Of a stretch of DNA of 64,000 bases, positions 44,697 to 56,335 are shown in pieces; the first letter of the stretch is position 1, and the number at the start of each line of letters is the position of its first letter. This DNA comes from Deltaproteobacteria bacterium. GTDB taxonomy: Bacteria > Desulfobacterota > Desulfobacteria > Desulfobacterales > Desulfosarcinaceae. The notes below the pieces were generated by a model. That model ran no database searches, was not told the DNA's origin, and saw only the letters and a program-made list of their open reading frames with translations. Location: contig PDTK01000028.1 of assembly GCA_002747175.1 (NCBI GenBank), forward strand, positions 1 to 64,000, given 5' to 3'. The position numbers were made by a program, and so were the translations under genes.

Positions 44697-46691
44697 ATGC
44701 CAACCTTCACCATAGAATCCGAATACACCCCCTGCGGCGACCAACCCGCGGCCATCGACGCCATCTCCCAAAGCATTCTGGACGGCACCCGAAGCCAGGT
44801 ACTCCTGGGCGTTACCGGCTCCGGAAAAACCTTCACGATGGCCAACATCATCGCCCGGGTGAACCGCCCCGCACTGATCCTGGCCCCCAACAAAACCCTG
44901 GCCGCCCAGTTGTACAATGAGTTCCGGCAGCTTTTCCCTGAAAATGCGATCGAGTACTTTGTCAGCTATTACGATTACTACCAGCCGGAAGCCTACATCC
45001 CCACCACGGACACCTATATTCAAAAGGACTCGTCGATCAACGAGCTGATTGATAAAATGCGCCACTCGGCCACACGAAATGTGTTGTCGCGGACCGATGT
45101 GGTGGTGGTCGCCAGCGTTTCCTGCATTTTCGGGCTGGGCGCTCCGGAAGACTACCTTTCCATGCGTATCGACCTGGCCACAGAGATGGACCTGCCCCGG
45201 GAAAGGCTGCTCTACCAATTGGTTTCCATCCATTACCAGCGCAACGACATGGATTTTCATCGGGGCGTATTTCGGGTGCGCGGGGACCGGGTGGAAATCT
45301 TTCCGGCCTACGAAGAGGAGACGGCCATCCGTATCGATTTTTTCGGGGATGAAATCGAAGGAATCACCGAATTCGACCCGATCACCGGAACAACCCGCAA
45401 GCACCTGGACGCGGTCACCCTGTTCCCGGCCAGCCATTACGTGACCCGCAAGGCGACCCTGGAGAAGGCCACCCGCAGCATCGTCCAGGAACTCAAGGAA
45501 AGGGTCGAGCATTTCAGAGGCCAAAACGCCCTCATCGAAGCCCAACGCATCGAAGAGCGGACCCTTTTCGACCTGGAGATGATTCAAGAAATCGGCTACT
45601 GCAACGGTATCGAGAACTATTCGCGGCATTTGACCGGACGCCTGGCCGGACAGCCCCCGCCGACCCTGCTGGATTATTTTCCCGATGACTTCCTCATTTT
45701 CGTTGATGAAAGCCATATCGCCGTTCCCCAAATCCGGGCCATGTACAAAGGCGACCGCTCGCGCAAGGAGACCTTGGTCCGCTATGGTTTTCGGCTGCCG
45801 TCGGCCCTGGACAACCGTCCCCTGAAATTTGAAGAGTGGAGCCGGCGCATCCACCAGATCGTGTACGTTTCGGCAACACCGGCGGACTATGAACTAACCG
45901 CTTCAGGCCGGCGCGTGGTGGAGCAGATCGTTCGGCCCACCGGTTTGATTGATCCCGTCATTCATGTGCGCAAGGCCGGCAATCAGGTGGACGACCTTTA
46001 CGGAGAAATCCGTCAACGCCAGAAGCGCGGAGAACGCATCCTGGTGACCGTCTTGACCAAACGGATGGCCGAAGACCTGACCGAATACTACACGGACCTG
46101 GGGCTGGCCGTCCGCTATCTGCACGCCGACATCTCCACCATGGAACGCATGGACATCATCCGGGAACTGCGCGTGGGCAAATTCGATGCGTTGATCGGCA
46201 TCAATTTGCTGCGTGAGGGACTGGATATCCCCGAAGTGTCGCTGGTGGCCATTCTGGATGCCGACAAGGAAGGATTTTTGCGATCCACCCGCTCCCTGAT
46301 TCAGACCTTCGGCCGGGCCGCCCGCAATGTCAACGGCACGGTTGTCTTGTACGCGGATCGGGTGACCGCATCCATGCAGGCAGCCATGGAGGAAACGAAT
46401 AGAAGGCGCAGCATTCAGCAGCAATACAATCAGGATCACCACATCACGCCCCGGACCGTTGACAAGGCGATTACCGATATTTTCGATATGGCCTACGAAT
46501 CACAAGAGGATGAATTCACACAAGTGGCCGAGCCACAGATGGACTATGGTGCGGATACCGACCCGGAGGCCCTGATCGCCGATTTGGAAAAACAGATGCA
46601 GGCTGCGGCCAAGGAACTGGCTTTCGAGGAAGCCGCCCGACTGCGCGATCGGATCAAGGGCTTGCGCAAGCGATTGCTATTCGAAAAATAA
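44697..46691 (+). CDS. uvrB: Excinuclease ABC subunit B
   Basis: Damage-verifying helicase-like subunit of nucleotide excision repair. Walker A is [10 protein letters not shown], the beta-hairpin region reads [16 protein letters not shown]-type motif II is VDESH, and motif VI is [11 protein letters not shown]-terminal UVR domain for UvrC contact ends the 664-residue protein. ATG 44697 is preferred to the TTG four codons upstream. It is followed directly by uvrC, so both incision subunits are made together. Confidence 0.97.
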   Translation: MPTFTIESEYTPCGDQPAAIDAISQSILDGTRSQVLLGVTGSGKTFTMANIIARVNRPALILAPNKTLAAQLYNEFRQLFPENAIEYFVSYYDYYQPEAYIPTTDTYIQKDSSINELIDKMRHSATRNVLSRTDVVVVASVSCIFGLGAPEDYLSMRIDLATEMDLPRERLLYQLVSIHYQRNDMDFHRGVFRVRGDRVEIFPAYEEETAIRIDFFGDEIEGITEFDPITGTTRKHLDAVTLFPASHYVTRKATLEKATRSIVQELKERVEHFRGQNALIEAQRIEERTLFDLEMIQEIGYCNGIENYSRHLTGRLAGQPPPTLLDYFPDDFLIFVDESHIAVPQIRAMYKGDRSRKETLVRYGFRLPSALDNRPLKFEEWSRRIHQIVYVSATPADYELTASGRRVVEQIVRPTGLIDPVIHVRKAGNQVDDLYGEIRQRQKRGERILVTVLTKRMAEDLTEYYTDLGLAVRYLHADISTMERMDIIRELRVGKFDALIGINLLREGLDIPEVSLVAILDADKEGFLRSTRSLIQTFGRAARNVNGTVVLYADRVTASMQAAMEETNRRRSIQQQYNQDHHITPRTVDKAITDIFDMAYESQEDEFTQVAEPQMDYGADTDPEALIADLEKQMQAAAKELAFEEAARLRDRIKGLRKRLLFEK

Positions 46692-46699
46692 CCCCCAGG

Positions 46700-48562
46700 G
46701 TGTACAACGGCTGCCGATCAATGAAACACAACGTCGCCAATCAGGAAATCACCGACACATTGGCGGGAACGCTGAAAGGCATCACCGATGCTCCCGGCGT
46801 CTATCTGATGAAAGATGCCGATGGCGAGATCATCTATATTGGCAAGGCCGTCAATCTCACCAAGCGGGTCTCCTCCTATTTCCAGCGCAAAGACCTGCTG
46901 GGACCGAAGACGGCCCTGATGGTGTCCCGGGTGGCCGATATCGAGACCATCGTCACCGCTTCGGAAAAAGAGGCCCTGATACTGGAAGCCAACCTGATCA
47001 AACGTCACCGACCGAGGTACAACGTCGTCCTCAAGGATGACAAACGCTATCCTTCCGTTCGCATCGATGTCCGCCGAACCTATCCCAAAATCGAGATCGT
47101 CAGGAAGACGCCCAAAGATGGCGCGATCTATTTCGGGCCGTTTTCGTCTGCCCACGCCGTACGGCAGACCGTTAAATTCGCCAACAAAACCTTCCCTTTG
47201 CGAAAATGCAGCGACCGGTCATTGAACAACCGCACCCGGCCCTGCATTCACCACCAGATGGGCCAGTGCCTGGCACCTTGCTGCCTGTCCGTCAAACCGA
47301 AAACATACCATGGGGTCGTCAAAGAGGTGATTCTCTTTCTAAAAGGACGCACCCCCGAACTGATCCAGCGCATTCGACGACAAATGCACGCCGCCGCCGA
47401 CCAACAGGCGTTCGAACTGGCGGCCGCCTTGAGGGACCGGATGGTGGCCCTGGAAAGAACCCTGGAACGTCAGGTCACGGTGACCACCGACTTTATGGAC
47501 CGGGATGTGATCGGCATGGCCGGCAACAGCGATTTCCGGTTGATTACGGTGATGCACCTGCGCAGCGGCGTATTGCGCGGTATGCGTCATTTCGAATTCA
47601 ATCAGGCTGCCCCTGAAAAAGACGAATTGGTTGCCCAGTTTCTGGGACAATACTACCGGCAGGACCACGGGGTGCCCAAGGAAGTGCTGGTCCCGCTGTT
47701 GCCGGAAAACAAGAATTTGCTCGAAGAGGCCCTTTCCGAATGGAAAGGGCGTCGGGTTCGGATTCACCGACCTGCTCGCGGTGAAAAGCGACGCCTGGTC
47801 GACATGGCCGAAACCAATGCCCAAAACACCCTTCGGGAACGATTGCAGCGTGCGACCCAGGAAGCCGCAATACTCAAGGCCATAGAGAAACGGCTGGGTC
47901 TGGACCGGCCGCCCGAACGCATCGAATGCTTCGACAACTCCAATCTGGCCGGCACCAATCCGGTCTCGGCCATGGCGGTTTTCGTCAACGGGCGTCCTGA
48001 GAAATCCCAATACCGGCGCTACGCCATCCGTTCCGTCACCTCACCGGACGACTACGCCAGTATGAACGAAGTGCTGAACCGTCGATATGGCAAAAACAGT
48101 TCCAACAGTCCTTTTCCGGATCTGTTATTGGTGGACGGCGGCAAGGGGCAATTGAACATTGCCGTTGCTGTATTGAATCGGCTGGGGATGGCGGATCGTT
48201 TTGCCGTGGCCGGGATTGCCAAAAAAGATGCGGAGCGCGGAGAGGATCAGGACAAAATTTACCTGCCCAACCGGGCCAACCCGGTCAATTTGGGAAGTGA
48301 CGGGCGCCTGTTGCTGCTTTTGCAGCAGATCCGCGATGAGGCCCATCGCTTCGCCATCACTTACCAGCGAAAGCGCAGAATCCGCAAAACGGTGAAATCG
48401 GAACTGGACCGGATCGACGGCGTGGGCCCGAAACGCAGGGCAACCCTGATGAAACATTTCGGCAGCATAAAAAAAATCCGGGCAGCCACGGTGGATGAAC
48501 TCAGCGAACTGCCCGGAATCAATCTGTCTTTGGCCGAAGCCATTAGAAAAGCATTGAATTAA
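46700..48562 (+). CDS. uvrC: Excinuclease ABC subunit C
   Basis: Dual-incision nuclease of excision repair, 620 residues. The N-terminal GIY-YIG domain has GVYLMKDADGEIIYIGKA. It is followed by a UVR motif, the RNase H-like endonuclease domain (IECFDNSNLAGTNPVSAM, then DLLLVDGGKGQL) and tandem helix-hairpin-helix motifs (IDGVGPKRRATLMKHFGS). The GTG at 46700 is nine bases after the uvrB stop; ATG 46721 is an alternative start. A large palindrome follows its stop. Confidence 0.96.
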   Translation: MYNGCRSMKHNVANQEITDTLAGTLKGITDAPGVYLMKDADGEIIYIGKAVNLTKRVSSYFQRKDLLGPKTALMVSRVADIETIVTASEKEALILEANLIKRHRPRYNVVLKDDKRYPSVRIDVRRTYPKIEIVRKTPKDGAIYFGPFSSAHAVRQTVKFANKTFPLRKCSDRSLNNRTRPCIHHQMGQCLAPCCLSVKPKTYHGVVKEVILFLKGRTPELIQRIRRQMHAAADQQAFELAAALRDRMVALERTLERQVTVTTDFMDRDVIGMAGNSDFRLITVMHLRSGVLRGMRHFEFNQAAPEKDELVAQFLGQYYRQDHGVPKEVLVPLLPENKNLLEEALSEWKGRRVRIHRPARGEKRRLVDMAETNAQNTLRERLQRATQEAAILKAIEKRLGLDRPPERIECFDNSNLAGTNPVSAMAVFVNGRPEKSQYRRYAIRSVTSPDDYASMNEVLNRRYGKNSSNSPFPDLLLVDGGKGQLNIAVAVLNRLGMADRFAVAGIAKKDAERGEDQDKIYLPNRANPVNLGSDGRLLLLLQQIRDEAHRFAITYQRKRRIRKTVKSELDRIDGVGPKRRATLMKHFGSIKKIRAATVDELSELPGINLSLAEAIRKALN

Positions 48563-48573
48563 AACAATATTTG

Positions 48574-48702
48574 TTTGCAAAGGGTAGGTTGCGGTTCAGA
48601 TCGAGGCCGCAGCTTTTTCGAAGCCGGAGGCGTAGCAGCGCCATGTCGAGAACTTCGAAAATGCGAGAACGAAGATATGGGCCGCAAGATGCCCTTTGCG
48701 GA
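48574..48702. repeat. Long palindrome between convergent uvrC and mdh
   Basis: Imperfect arms of about 50 bp: the left arm begins TTTGCAAAGGG and ends TTTTTCGAAG; the right arm begins CTTCGAAAATG and ends CCCTTTGCGG. It would fold into a cruciform or long hairpin and could stop transcription from both sides. It ends seven bases from the mdh stop. Confidence 0.65.
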
Positions 48703-48709
48703 CGAATAC

Positions 48710-49974
<1,265 letters not shown>

Positions 49975-50898
49975 ATGGATATCGGCAAACAAATTAAATC
50001 CCTGCTCAATGAAGCGGAATTATACCGCTGCCAAGGATTGCTATCCGAAGCAAAAAACAGGTATCGGTCCGCGTCGGCCCTGATACAGGATCTCGACCGG
50101 TTGAAAAACAAAGCGCACCTGTTGAAAGTCATTTCGGAAAAAATACATTCTCTTGACGAAAAATCGGAAAAATTTCAAACCGGACCGGCATCTCCTGAAA
50201 TAACGGAAAAAGGACAGGATCTGATCAAGAACCTGTTCGGTAAAAACGACCTCCAAAAAGCCGTGGCACTGGCCAAATTCGGTCAGTTCGAAAGAGCCAT
50301 CGCCGAATTCGAGGCCCTTTTGAGAGACGATACATATCGTGTGGATGCCGGTAAAAACATTATCCGCTGCAAACTGGCCATCGCCACTGTGGATGATGCC
50401 ATCGACCAGTACAAACAATGGTACGCCGGCGATCTGTTCACCAGCAGCCAGTTGGAAGCGATTCGAACCTACCTCCACCCGATCCTGGAAAACAAGGGTA
50501 TTTCGACACCGTTGCCCGCCCCCGTGAACGAGAATCCCGATGACGATTCTGAGAACAAGACCGACACCGGTGGAATTGAGTTCAGTATGCCGGAACCGGA
50601 AGAGGACATGCTCGACATTACCTCTATCGGTATTACCTTCACCAGCGGTGCCAACCAGGGGAAAATGGTTGAATTCGACGTCAACTTCCAATCCGGTGAC
50701 ATGCTCAGCCTGATCATATCCAAATCGGATGCCGCATTCATCGAGGATTTGAATAATGGCGATAATTTGGACGACGTCCAGTTTTATTCCCCGATTGCCA
50801 TGTTCAAGGGAACCGCAGTGGTTGCCAACAAGACACGGATCAATTCCGGACCGAAACAAGGCGACTTCTGCCTGGACCTGAAGGTGACCGGCAGTTAA
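49975..50898 (+). CDS. TPR-like protein of the MglA cluster, unknown function
   Basis: A 307-residue soluble protein. The N-terminus is helical (GKQIKSLLNEAELYRCQGLLSE), the middle has TPR-like pairs (AVALAKFGQFERAIAEFEAL), an acidic linker follows, and a beta-rich C-terminal domain (DITSIGITFTSG, VEFDVNFQSGDMLSLII) looks like a degenerate PilZ barrel without the RxxxR motif. No firm family. It begins the plus-strand cluster with the MglA GTPase, the DUF4388 protein and PilZ, so it is likely part of the same regulatory module. Confidence 0.65.
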   Translation: MDIGKQIKSLLNEAELYRCQGLLSEAKNRYRSASALIQDLDRLKNKAHLLKVISEKIHSLDEKSEKFQTGPASPEITEKGQDLIKNLFGKNDLQKAVALAKFGQFERAIAEFEALLRDDTYRVDAGKNIIRCKLAIATVDDAIDQYKQWYAGDLFTSSQLEAIRTYLHPILENKGISTPLPAPVNENPDDDSENKTDTGGIEFSMPEPEEDMLDITSIGITFTSGANQGKMVEFDVNFQSGDMLSLIISKSDAAFIEDLNNGDNLDDVQFYSPIAMFKGTAVVANKTRINSGPKQGDFCLDLKVTGS

Positions 50899-50999
50899 CG
50901 CCGTTCAAACAGCCGGTTACCATTGAATGCGGCTGATATCGCTGAATCTGACGAGGCCTCCAGCGCACCTTTCACTCAATTAGTTAAGGAATAATTTCT

Positions 51000-51614
51000 A
51001 TGGCCATTTTCAACCTGAAGAAAAAGGAAATCGAGTGTAAAATCGTATATTACGGGCCCGGCCGCTGCGGTAAGACAACCAATCTCGAATATATTTTCAA
51101 ATCCTACAAGAAGCAGGTCACAGGAGAAATGGTCTCCATCAACACGGAAGGAGATCGTACACTGTTTTTCGATTTTCTGCCCATGGGCCTGGGAAAGATA
51201 AAGGGATGCGATATCCGCGTGCAGCTTTATACGGTGCCGGGTCAGGTAAAATATAGCTCGACGCGCAAATTGGTGCTTCGGGGTGTAGACGGAATCGTAT
51301 TCGTGGCCGACTCGCTGGAGGTTCGCAGAAAAAAAAACATGATCTCCTTGAAGGACCTTCAAGTCAATTTGAAAGAATACGGAAAAAGCATTTTTAAAGT
51401 GCCCCTGATCATGCAGTACAATAAAAGGGATTTGGCGGACGAAGGTATCCCGCTGATGTCCGTGGAACAGATGCAGCGCGACCTGAACAGGCAACTCAAA
51501 GTGCCTTTTTATCCGGGCAGTGCTGTCAAAGGCACCGGTGTGGGGGTGACATTGAAGGCATGTTTGATGAGCACATTGAAATCATTACAAAAAGAATTCA
51601 AATGGGCAAAGTAG
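51000..51614 (+). CDS. MglA-like small Ras GTPase
   Basis: A 204-residue GTPase of the MglA family, which sets cell polarity and controls pilus or gliding motors. G1 is GPGRCGKTTN, the switch II region reads VPGQVKYSSTRK, and G4 is YNKRDL. The MglA-specific NLEYI and GVDGIVFVADS segments are present. AAGGA lies nine bases before the ATG. No separate MglB (Roadblock) gene is nearby; the adjacent DUF4388 protein may be a partner. Confidence 0.9.
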   Translation: MAIFNLKKKEIECKIVYYGPGRCGKTTNLEYIFKSYKKQVTGEMVSINTEGDRTLFFDFLPMGLGKIKGCDIRVQLYTVPGQVKYSSTRKLVLRGVDGIVFVADSLEVRRKKNMISLKDLQVNLKEYGKSIFKVPLIMQYNKRDLADEGIPLMSVEQMQRDLNRQLKVPFYPGSAVKGTGVGVTLKACLMSTLKSLQKEFKWAK

Positions 51615-51618
51615 GGGG

Positions 51619-52788
51619 TTGAGCCTGGCGATGAATGAGCGTTCCGTTCTATCAGGGAGCCTGGGATTCCTGTCGTTGGGAGATATCATCCAGCTTCTGG
51701 GGTCCAGCAGCAGCACCGGTGTGTTGCGTTTGATCAACCGTTATGCACCGGATCCCGGGTTTATCTACTTCATCGAAGGGAATCCGATCAACGCCCGAAA
51801 TGGAGATCTCGACGGACTGGATGCGCTTTATTCGTTTTTCGGGTGGCTGAACGGATCCTTCGAATTCACCCGGGAAGCCATTTTGTCCGATAAGCGTATC
51901 ACCAAAAGCAGAATGGGAATCATTCTGGAAGGCATGAAACTCCTGGATGACGGCCGCATAAAAAAAATCGGGCCGGAATCCGCGTCCGACATCGTCGGGA
52001 AACGGTCCTTATCAGCCACTCCCATCGTCAAAGGCCCGCTGGTGGACTATATGTATGTGGTTGATGAAGAGGACTTTTTCGATGGCGAACTCATCGTCGA
52101 AGAGGGCAAGCACGGCAGTTGGATCTGGGTCATTCTGGAAGGCGTGGTCGATATCGTCAAAGAGGGCGATTCGGGCAACATCCCCATCATTCGTATCGGG
52201 GACGGCTCGTTTATCGGGAGCATGGCTTCATTTTTGCTGCAAGGTCATATCCGTACCGCCACCGCCGTAGCTGTGGGCAATGTCCAACTGGGTGTGCTGG
52301 ATTCCCAACGGCTGGCCCAGGAATATGCCGGAATGTCGATAGAATTCCGGGCGTTTCTGACAAGTCTGGACAAACGCCTGAAGCAGCTGAGCGAACGGAT
52401 TACGGAACAACATGAAAACAGGGGCCGCACGACCGATGCCCTGAAAGGCAAATCCGTCATCCTCGATCCCAACGACACCAAACAGAAGTCACTTTATGTG
52501 ATCAGACAGGGAAGGGCATCCATCATTCAGGATACGGCCAACGGACCGGTCGTTTTGTCTCATCTCTATAAAGGCGATTTTTTTGGGCACGTCCCCTTCT
52601 TGCACCTGGGGCAGGAATCGGAAAAGGCGCTCGTTTACGGATCACACAACATAAAAGTCGCGAAAATTAAAACCGTCTCTCTTCAAAAAGAGTACAATCG
52701 TATGTCTACAACCTTTAAAAATATCGTGGATAACATGGTGTCATGCATATCCGTCACAACAGACTTGCTTAACCCCATCGGTACATAA
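51619..52788 (+). CDS. DUF4388 protein with two cyclic-nucleotide-binding-like domains
   Basis: A 389-residue protein. The N-terminal 110 residues match the DUF4388/PatA-N type (SGSLGFLSLGDIIQLLGSSS, then GVLRL). Two cNMP-binding-fold domains follow (about 150-260 and 290-385), marked by EEGKHGSWIWVILEGVVDIV and by LYVIRQGRASII. The phosphate-binding cassettes look degenerate, so nucleotide binding is uncertain. It starts five bases after the GTPase stop (TTG 51619, or ATG 51631). It may pass cAMP or another signal to the GTPase. Confidence 0.8.
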   Translation: MSLAMNERSVLSGSLGFLSLGDIIQLLGSSSSTGVLRLINRYAPDPGFIYFIEGNPINARNGDLDGLDALYSFFGWLNGSFEFTREAILSDKRITKSRMGIILEGMKLLDDGRIKKIGPESASDIVGKRSLSATPIVKGPLVDYMYVVDEEDFFDGELIVEEGKHGSWIWVILEGVVDIVKEGDSGNIPIIRIGDGSFIGSMASFLLQGHIRTATAVAVGNVQLGVLDSQRLAQEYAGMSIEFRAFLTSLDKRLKQLSERITEQHENRGRTTDALKGKSVILDPNDTKQKSLYVIRQGRASIIQDTANGPVVLSHLYKGDFFGHVPFLHLGQESEKALVYGSHNIKVAKIKTVSLQKEYNRMSTTFKNIVDNMVSCISVTTDLLNPIGT

Positions 52789-52821
52789 AAAACATTACCA
52801 GCGGGATAAAGGTGACCCCCA

Positions 52822-53172
52822 ATGAATGAAAAACGAAAACATTCCAGAGTGGACTCCATCTACTTGCTCAATTACGTGCATCTGGATGAAAACGATAAGA
52901 AAATCTTGCAAGGCATGGGACGAACCATGAATGTTTCCGAATCGGGAATCATGCTCGAAACCCATGTGTCCTTCAACGAGAACGATACGGTCGACGTGGT
53001 GGTCGGCCTGAAAGAAGACATGGTCACCATTCGGGGAAAAGTAATATTTACCCGCGTTTCTGAAACCGGTCGCTACCAGTCCGGAATCCAGTTTCTGGCA
53101 ATCGAAAAGGCGTCTTTGACGACATTGCGGCGCTACATCCACGCCTTTAACGCGATCATCTCTGAAGCCTGA
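52822..53172 (+). CDS. Single-domain PilZ protein
   Basis: A 116-residue c-di-GMP-binding protein. The N-terminal EKRKHSR gives an RxxxR motif and the NVSESGI segment provides the second half-site, so binding is expected. AAGGTGA is well placed before the ATG. It closes the MglA cluster and offers a c-di-GMP input to pilus or polarity control, together with the MshE-type ATPase at 33 kb. Confidence 0.88.
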   Translation: MNEKRKHSRVDSIYLLNYVHLDENDKKILQGMGRTMNVSESGIMLETHVSFNENDTVDVVVGLKEDMVTIRGKVIFTRVSETGRYQSGIQFLAIEKASLTTLRRYIHAFNAIISEA

Positions 53173-53178
53173 GCATGG

Positions 53179-53205
53179 ACGGCACAGGTTTGGGTCGTGT
53201 GCCGT
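53179..53205 (+). terminator. Hairpin after the PilZ gene
   Basis: ACGGCACA and TGTGCCGT form a perfect 8-bp stem with an 11-nt loop, seven bases after the PilZ stop. A T-rich stretch follows after a short gap, so it is a modest terminator. Confidence 0.45.
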
Positions 53206-53242
53206 TACCGGTCTTTTATCTTTTCAACAAGGATTGTCAAGG

Positions 53243-54139
53243 ATGAGTTATACCGTTCGCGAAACAGATTTTCCAACGCTGAAATTACTTCAACGGGGCA
53301 AGGTCCGGGACATGTACGATGTCGGAGATGCCTATCTGATGGTGGCCACGGATCGCATGTCGGCCTTCGATGTCATTCTGCCTGATCCAATCCCGGATAA
53401 GGGGACCGTGCTCACGCAAATATCGCTGTTCTGGTTCGATATCATGGCGCCCCTGGTAAACAACCACGTCATTACCGCCGATGTTTCCGGCTATCCCGAA
53501 TCCTGCCGGCCCTATGCCGACGACCTGAAGGGTCGCAGCATCCTGGTGAAAAAAGCCGAACCGCTACCCGTGGAATGCGTGGTGCGCGGGTATATTTCCG
53601 GCTCCGGATGGAAGGCTTATCAGAAAACAGGCGCCGTTTGTGGCATCTCCCTGCCGGAAGGACTGGTGGAATCCGACCGCCTGCCGGCCCCTATCTTCAC
53701 CCCCTCGACCAAAGAAGGGCAGGGAAAACACGATATAAACATCGATTTTGACGAAATGGTGAAACGCATCGGTGCACCGCTGGCGGAAAAAGTCAAATCG
53801 CTTTCCCTGGATATTTATAATAAAGGCGCACAAATCGCCTCTGAAAAGGGAATTATCATTGCCGACACCAAATTCGAATTCGGTTTGGTGGATGGTGAAG
53901 TGATCCTGATCGACGAGGTCCTGACACCAGACTCGTCACGATTCTGGCCCAGCGCCACATATTCACCGGGAGGTTCACAAAAAAGCTTCGACAAACAATA
54001 TCTGCGTGATTATCTGCTTTCTCTGGAATGGAATAAAGCCGCTCCGGGTCCCCAGTTACCCCCAAACGTCATCGAAAATACACGGGAAAGGTACGTCGAG
54101 GCGCTCGCGCTTCTATCCGGCGATAGACATGGACTATAA
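53243..54139 (+). CDS. purC: SAICAR synthetase
   Basis: Purine synthesis: condenses CAIR with aspartate. The [12 protein letters not shown] start, [20 protein letters not shown] and [18 protein letters not shown] are strong family signatures. Length of 298 residues matches the long bacterial/yeast-like form. ATG 53243 is chosen, with AAGG just upstream. Its stop overlaps the ParB-like gene by eleven bases. Confidence 0.96.
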   Translation: MSYTVRETDFPTLKLLQRGKVRDMYDVGDAYLMVATDRMSAFDVILPDPIPDKGTVLTQISLFWFDIMAPLVNNHVITADVSGYPESCRPYADDLKGRSILVKKAEPLPVECVVRGYISGSGWKAYQKTGAVCGISLPEGLVESDRLPAPIFTPSTKEGQGKHDINIDFDEMVKRIGAPLAEKVKSLSLDIYNKGAQIASEKGIIIADTKFEFGLVDGEVILIDEVLTPDSSRFWPSATYSPGGSQKSFDKQYLRDYLLSLEWNKAAPGPQLPPNVIENTRERYVEALALLSGDRHGL

Positions 54140-55079
54140 CCTGAGTACAGTTTCGCTGGACCGGATTCAAACCGACAACCATACCTTCCGCATTACCACT
54201 TCCGTTGACAAGCCGGACCTGTCAGGTTCCATTGCAGCCGTCGGTCTTTTGCAGCCGCCGGTTCTGCTGCCTGTCGACGGGGGATTCATAACGGTCTGCG
54301 GATTCCGCCGGATTGCAGCCTGCCTGGAAAATCATCAAACCCGGATCACGGCCAGGCTGCTGCCGGATGCTTCATCATGGGCGGCCTGTGCGGACATTGC
54401 CATTATCGACAACACCTCCCAGCGGCCCCTCAACATCGTTGAACAATCCCGTGCAATCACCTTGATCGGACGATATGCCGCAATGCATCCGGGGGAGGCC
54501 AGCCGGCTGGCCGATCTGTCCGGTTTGCCCACAGGGAAACGGGCAAAAAACCGTATCGCACCCGTAGCATCCATGCCATCGTCTCTGCAGCATGCCATTT
54601 TGGAAGGTTCCGTGGCGCTGCCGGTGGCACTGCGTATCGATCGGCTGCCCGCTGACGACGCCACAAGCATCTGTGATTTTTTCCGGTTGATCAACACCGG
54701 TTTGAATGTCCAGCGCGAATTGCTGGAATTGATCTGTGACATCTCCCAACGGGAGGATACACAGATCTGCCAATTGATTCAGACGGCTGAGGTCACGGCC
54801 ATATTAAAAGATACCGACGCGCCGATGCCCCAACGAGTCCACGGGTTGAGGCAGTTGTTCAAAAACTGGCGCTTTCCGGAACTGAGCACTGCCGAGGCAC
54901 GCTTTCACAAACGATTGAAATCCCTCAAACTGGCACCGAATGTCCAGTTGCTGCCCCCTCCGTTTTTTGAAGGGACCAATTTTCGTTTAACCTTGACCGT
55001 CAATTCCAAAAGACAACTAAGGGCCGCCAGACAACAAATCGACAAATTGGCGGATCATCCCGAGCTGTTTCCCGATTGA
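54129..55079 (+). CDS. ParB/Srx-like domain protein
   Basis: A 316-residue protein. The N-terminal 100 residues look like a ParB-type nuclease/CTPase fold: [28 protein letters not shown] and [11 protein letters not shown] (the GxxR box). The middle is helical, as in ParB linker domains, and the C-terminus is basic. There is no ParA, and the gene overlaps purC, so a chromosome-partition role is unlikely. Immediately downstream is a spore-photoproduct-lyase-like gene, suggesting a joint function. Confidence 0.72.
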   Translation: MDYNLSTVSLDRIQTDNHTFRITTSVDKPDLSGSIAAVGLLQPPVLLPVDGGFITVCGFRRIAACLENHQTRITARLLPDASSWAACADIAIIDNTSQRPLNIVEQSRAITLIGRYAAMHPGEASRLADLSGLPTGKRAKNRIAPVASMPSSLQHAILEGSVALPVALRIDRLPADDATSICDFFRLINTGLNVQRELLELICDISQREDTQICQLIQTAEVTAILKDTDAPMPQRVHGLRQLFKNWRFPELSTAEARFHKRLKSLKLAPNVQLLPPPFFEGTNFRLTLTVNSKRQLRAARQQIDKLADHPELFPD

Positions 55080-55171
55080 TTCTATCCCATGGTTGCTTAA
55101 AAATGAAAAAGTTGCAGATATTCGCGTGATCCATCGCCGCCGAAAAACATCCTTGGCCTGACTGAATTATT

Positions 55172-56278
55172 ATGTTGAAAAAACTCATAATTGACGCAGA
55201 TATCCAGTCGCATCCAGAAACCGGCCGTATTCGGCGCCGATTGGATATACCGGTGGAAGTGGTTGACGAAATCGATACGCTTTATGGATGGATCAACAGC
55301 GCGACCGACCCGATCGGCCGGAGTAAGGAGATCCTTTGTCTGACCCGAAACAAAGGCGGTTTTCTCAAGCCTTGTCCGGGCACCCGTGAATATACGTGCT
55401 GTGGCTATCAGATTTTACACATTGCTTCGTTTTGCACCATGGACTGTTCTTACTGCATCCTGCAAAGCTACTTTCATCCGCCATTGCTGCAATATTTCGT
55501 CAATCGTGAAGACCTGGATGCGGATCTGTCCCGGTTGTTCAATCAGAACAAGACCAGCAGGGTGGGCACCGGAGAATTTACGGACAGCCTCATTTGGGAG
55601 CCATGGACCGACCTGACCGAATACCTGGTCAACAGGTTTGCCGCCCAGGACCACTGCGTTCTGGAATTGAAAACCAAAACCGTCGATATAGACCGGCTGC
55701 AAAAGATGGATCACCGCCGTCGAACCATCGCCTCCTGGTCTTTGAATACCCCTGTGGTCATCAAAACGGAAGAGCGGCGAACGGCATCATTGACGGCACG
55801 TCTGAAAGCGGCCGCAAAATGTCAGCAATGGGGTTACCCCCTGGCTTTTCATTTCGACCCCATGGTTCTATATCCGGGATGCGAAACCGATTATCACCAG
55901 GTTGTCAAACAATTGTTCCGCTATGTATCTGCGGAAAACATCACCTGGATCAGCCTGGGGACCTTTCGTTTCATGCCGGCCCTGAAGCCGATCATCGCCA
56001 ATCGATTTCCGCGTTCAAAAATCATCTACGGTGAATTCATCACCGGCCTGGACAATAAAATGCGCTATTTCAAACCGTTGCGTATTGACCTGTATCGCCG
56101 CATGGTCCAGTGGATCAAGGATGAGGCCCCGGATGTGACAGTCTATTATTGTATGGAAGATGAAGCGGTGTGGACTGAAACCATGGGATTTTTCCCGCCG
56201 CCGGAAGATGGACTGAAAACCATACTGGATGATAGTGCCCGGCGGGTTTGCGGTCTGTTCGCCTGTGCCCATTCATAA
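55172..56278 (+). CDS. Spore photoproduct lyase-like radical SAM protein
   Basis: A 368-residue radical SAM enzyme. The cluster motif is CTMDCSYC (CxxxCxxC), and the fold resembles SplB (TREYTCCGYQILHIASFC, FHFDPMVLYPGCETDY). SplB repairs a UV thymine dimer in spores, but nothing here suggests a spore former, so the substrate may be another DNA lesion. The partner cysteine seen in true SplB was not identified with certainty. It sits 92 bp after the ParB-like gene on the same strand. Confidence 0.83.
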   Translation: MLKKLIIDADIQSHPETGRIRRRLDIPVEVVDEIDTLYGWINSATDPIGRSKEILCLTRNKGGFLKPCPGTREYTCCGYQILHIASFCTMDCSYCILQSYFHPPLLQYFVNREDLDADLSRLFNQNKTSRVGTGEFTDSLIWEPWTDLTEYLVNRFAAQDHCVLELKTKTVDIDRLQKMDHRRRTIASWSLNTPVVIKTEERRTASLTARLKAAAKCQQWGYPLAFHFDPMVLYPGCETDYHQVVKQLFRYVSAENITWISLGTFRFMPALKPIIANRFPRSKIIYGEFITGLDNKMRYFKPLRIDLYRRMVQWIKDEAPDVTVYYCMEDEAVWTETMGFFPPPEDGLKTILDDSARRVCGLFACAHS

Positions 56279-56296
56279 ATGGCCAATTGGCCCGAT
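56277..56296 (+). repeat. Fragment of the 42.4-kb hairpin element
   Basis: AAATGGCCAATTGGCCCGAT is nearly identical to the left arm at 42.4 kb. It overlaps the stop of the radical SAM gene, so the upstream ORF start of the nuclease listed in the track lies in repeat sequence. Confidence 0.4.
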
Positions 56297-56335
56297 TATG
56301 CTTTATGGACAGATACTTATATCATAGGAAGCCAT

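Noticed and set aside
44676-45854. 392-residue minus-strand ORF
   Set aside because: Antisense to uvrB; low-complexity composition typical of a shadow frame.
54129-55079. Chromosome partition ParB
   Set aside because: No ParA neighbour, no parS-like palindromes seen, and the gene overlaps purC.
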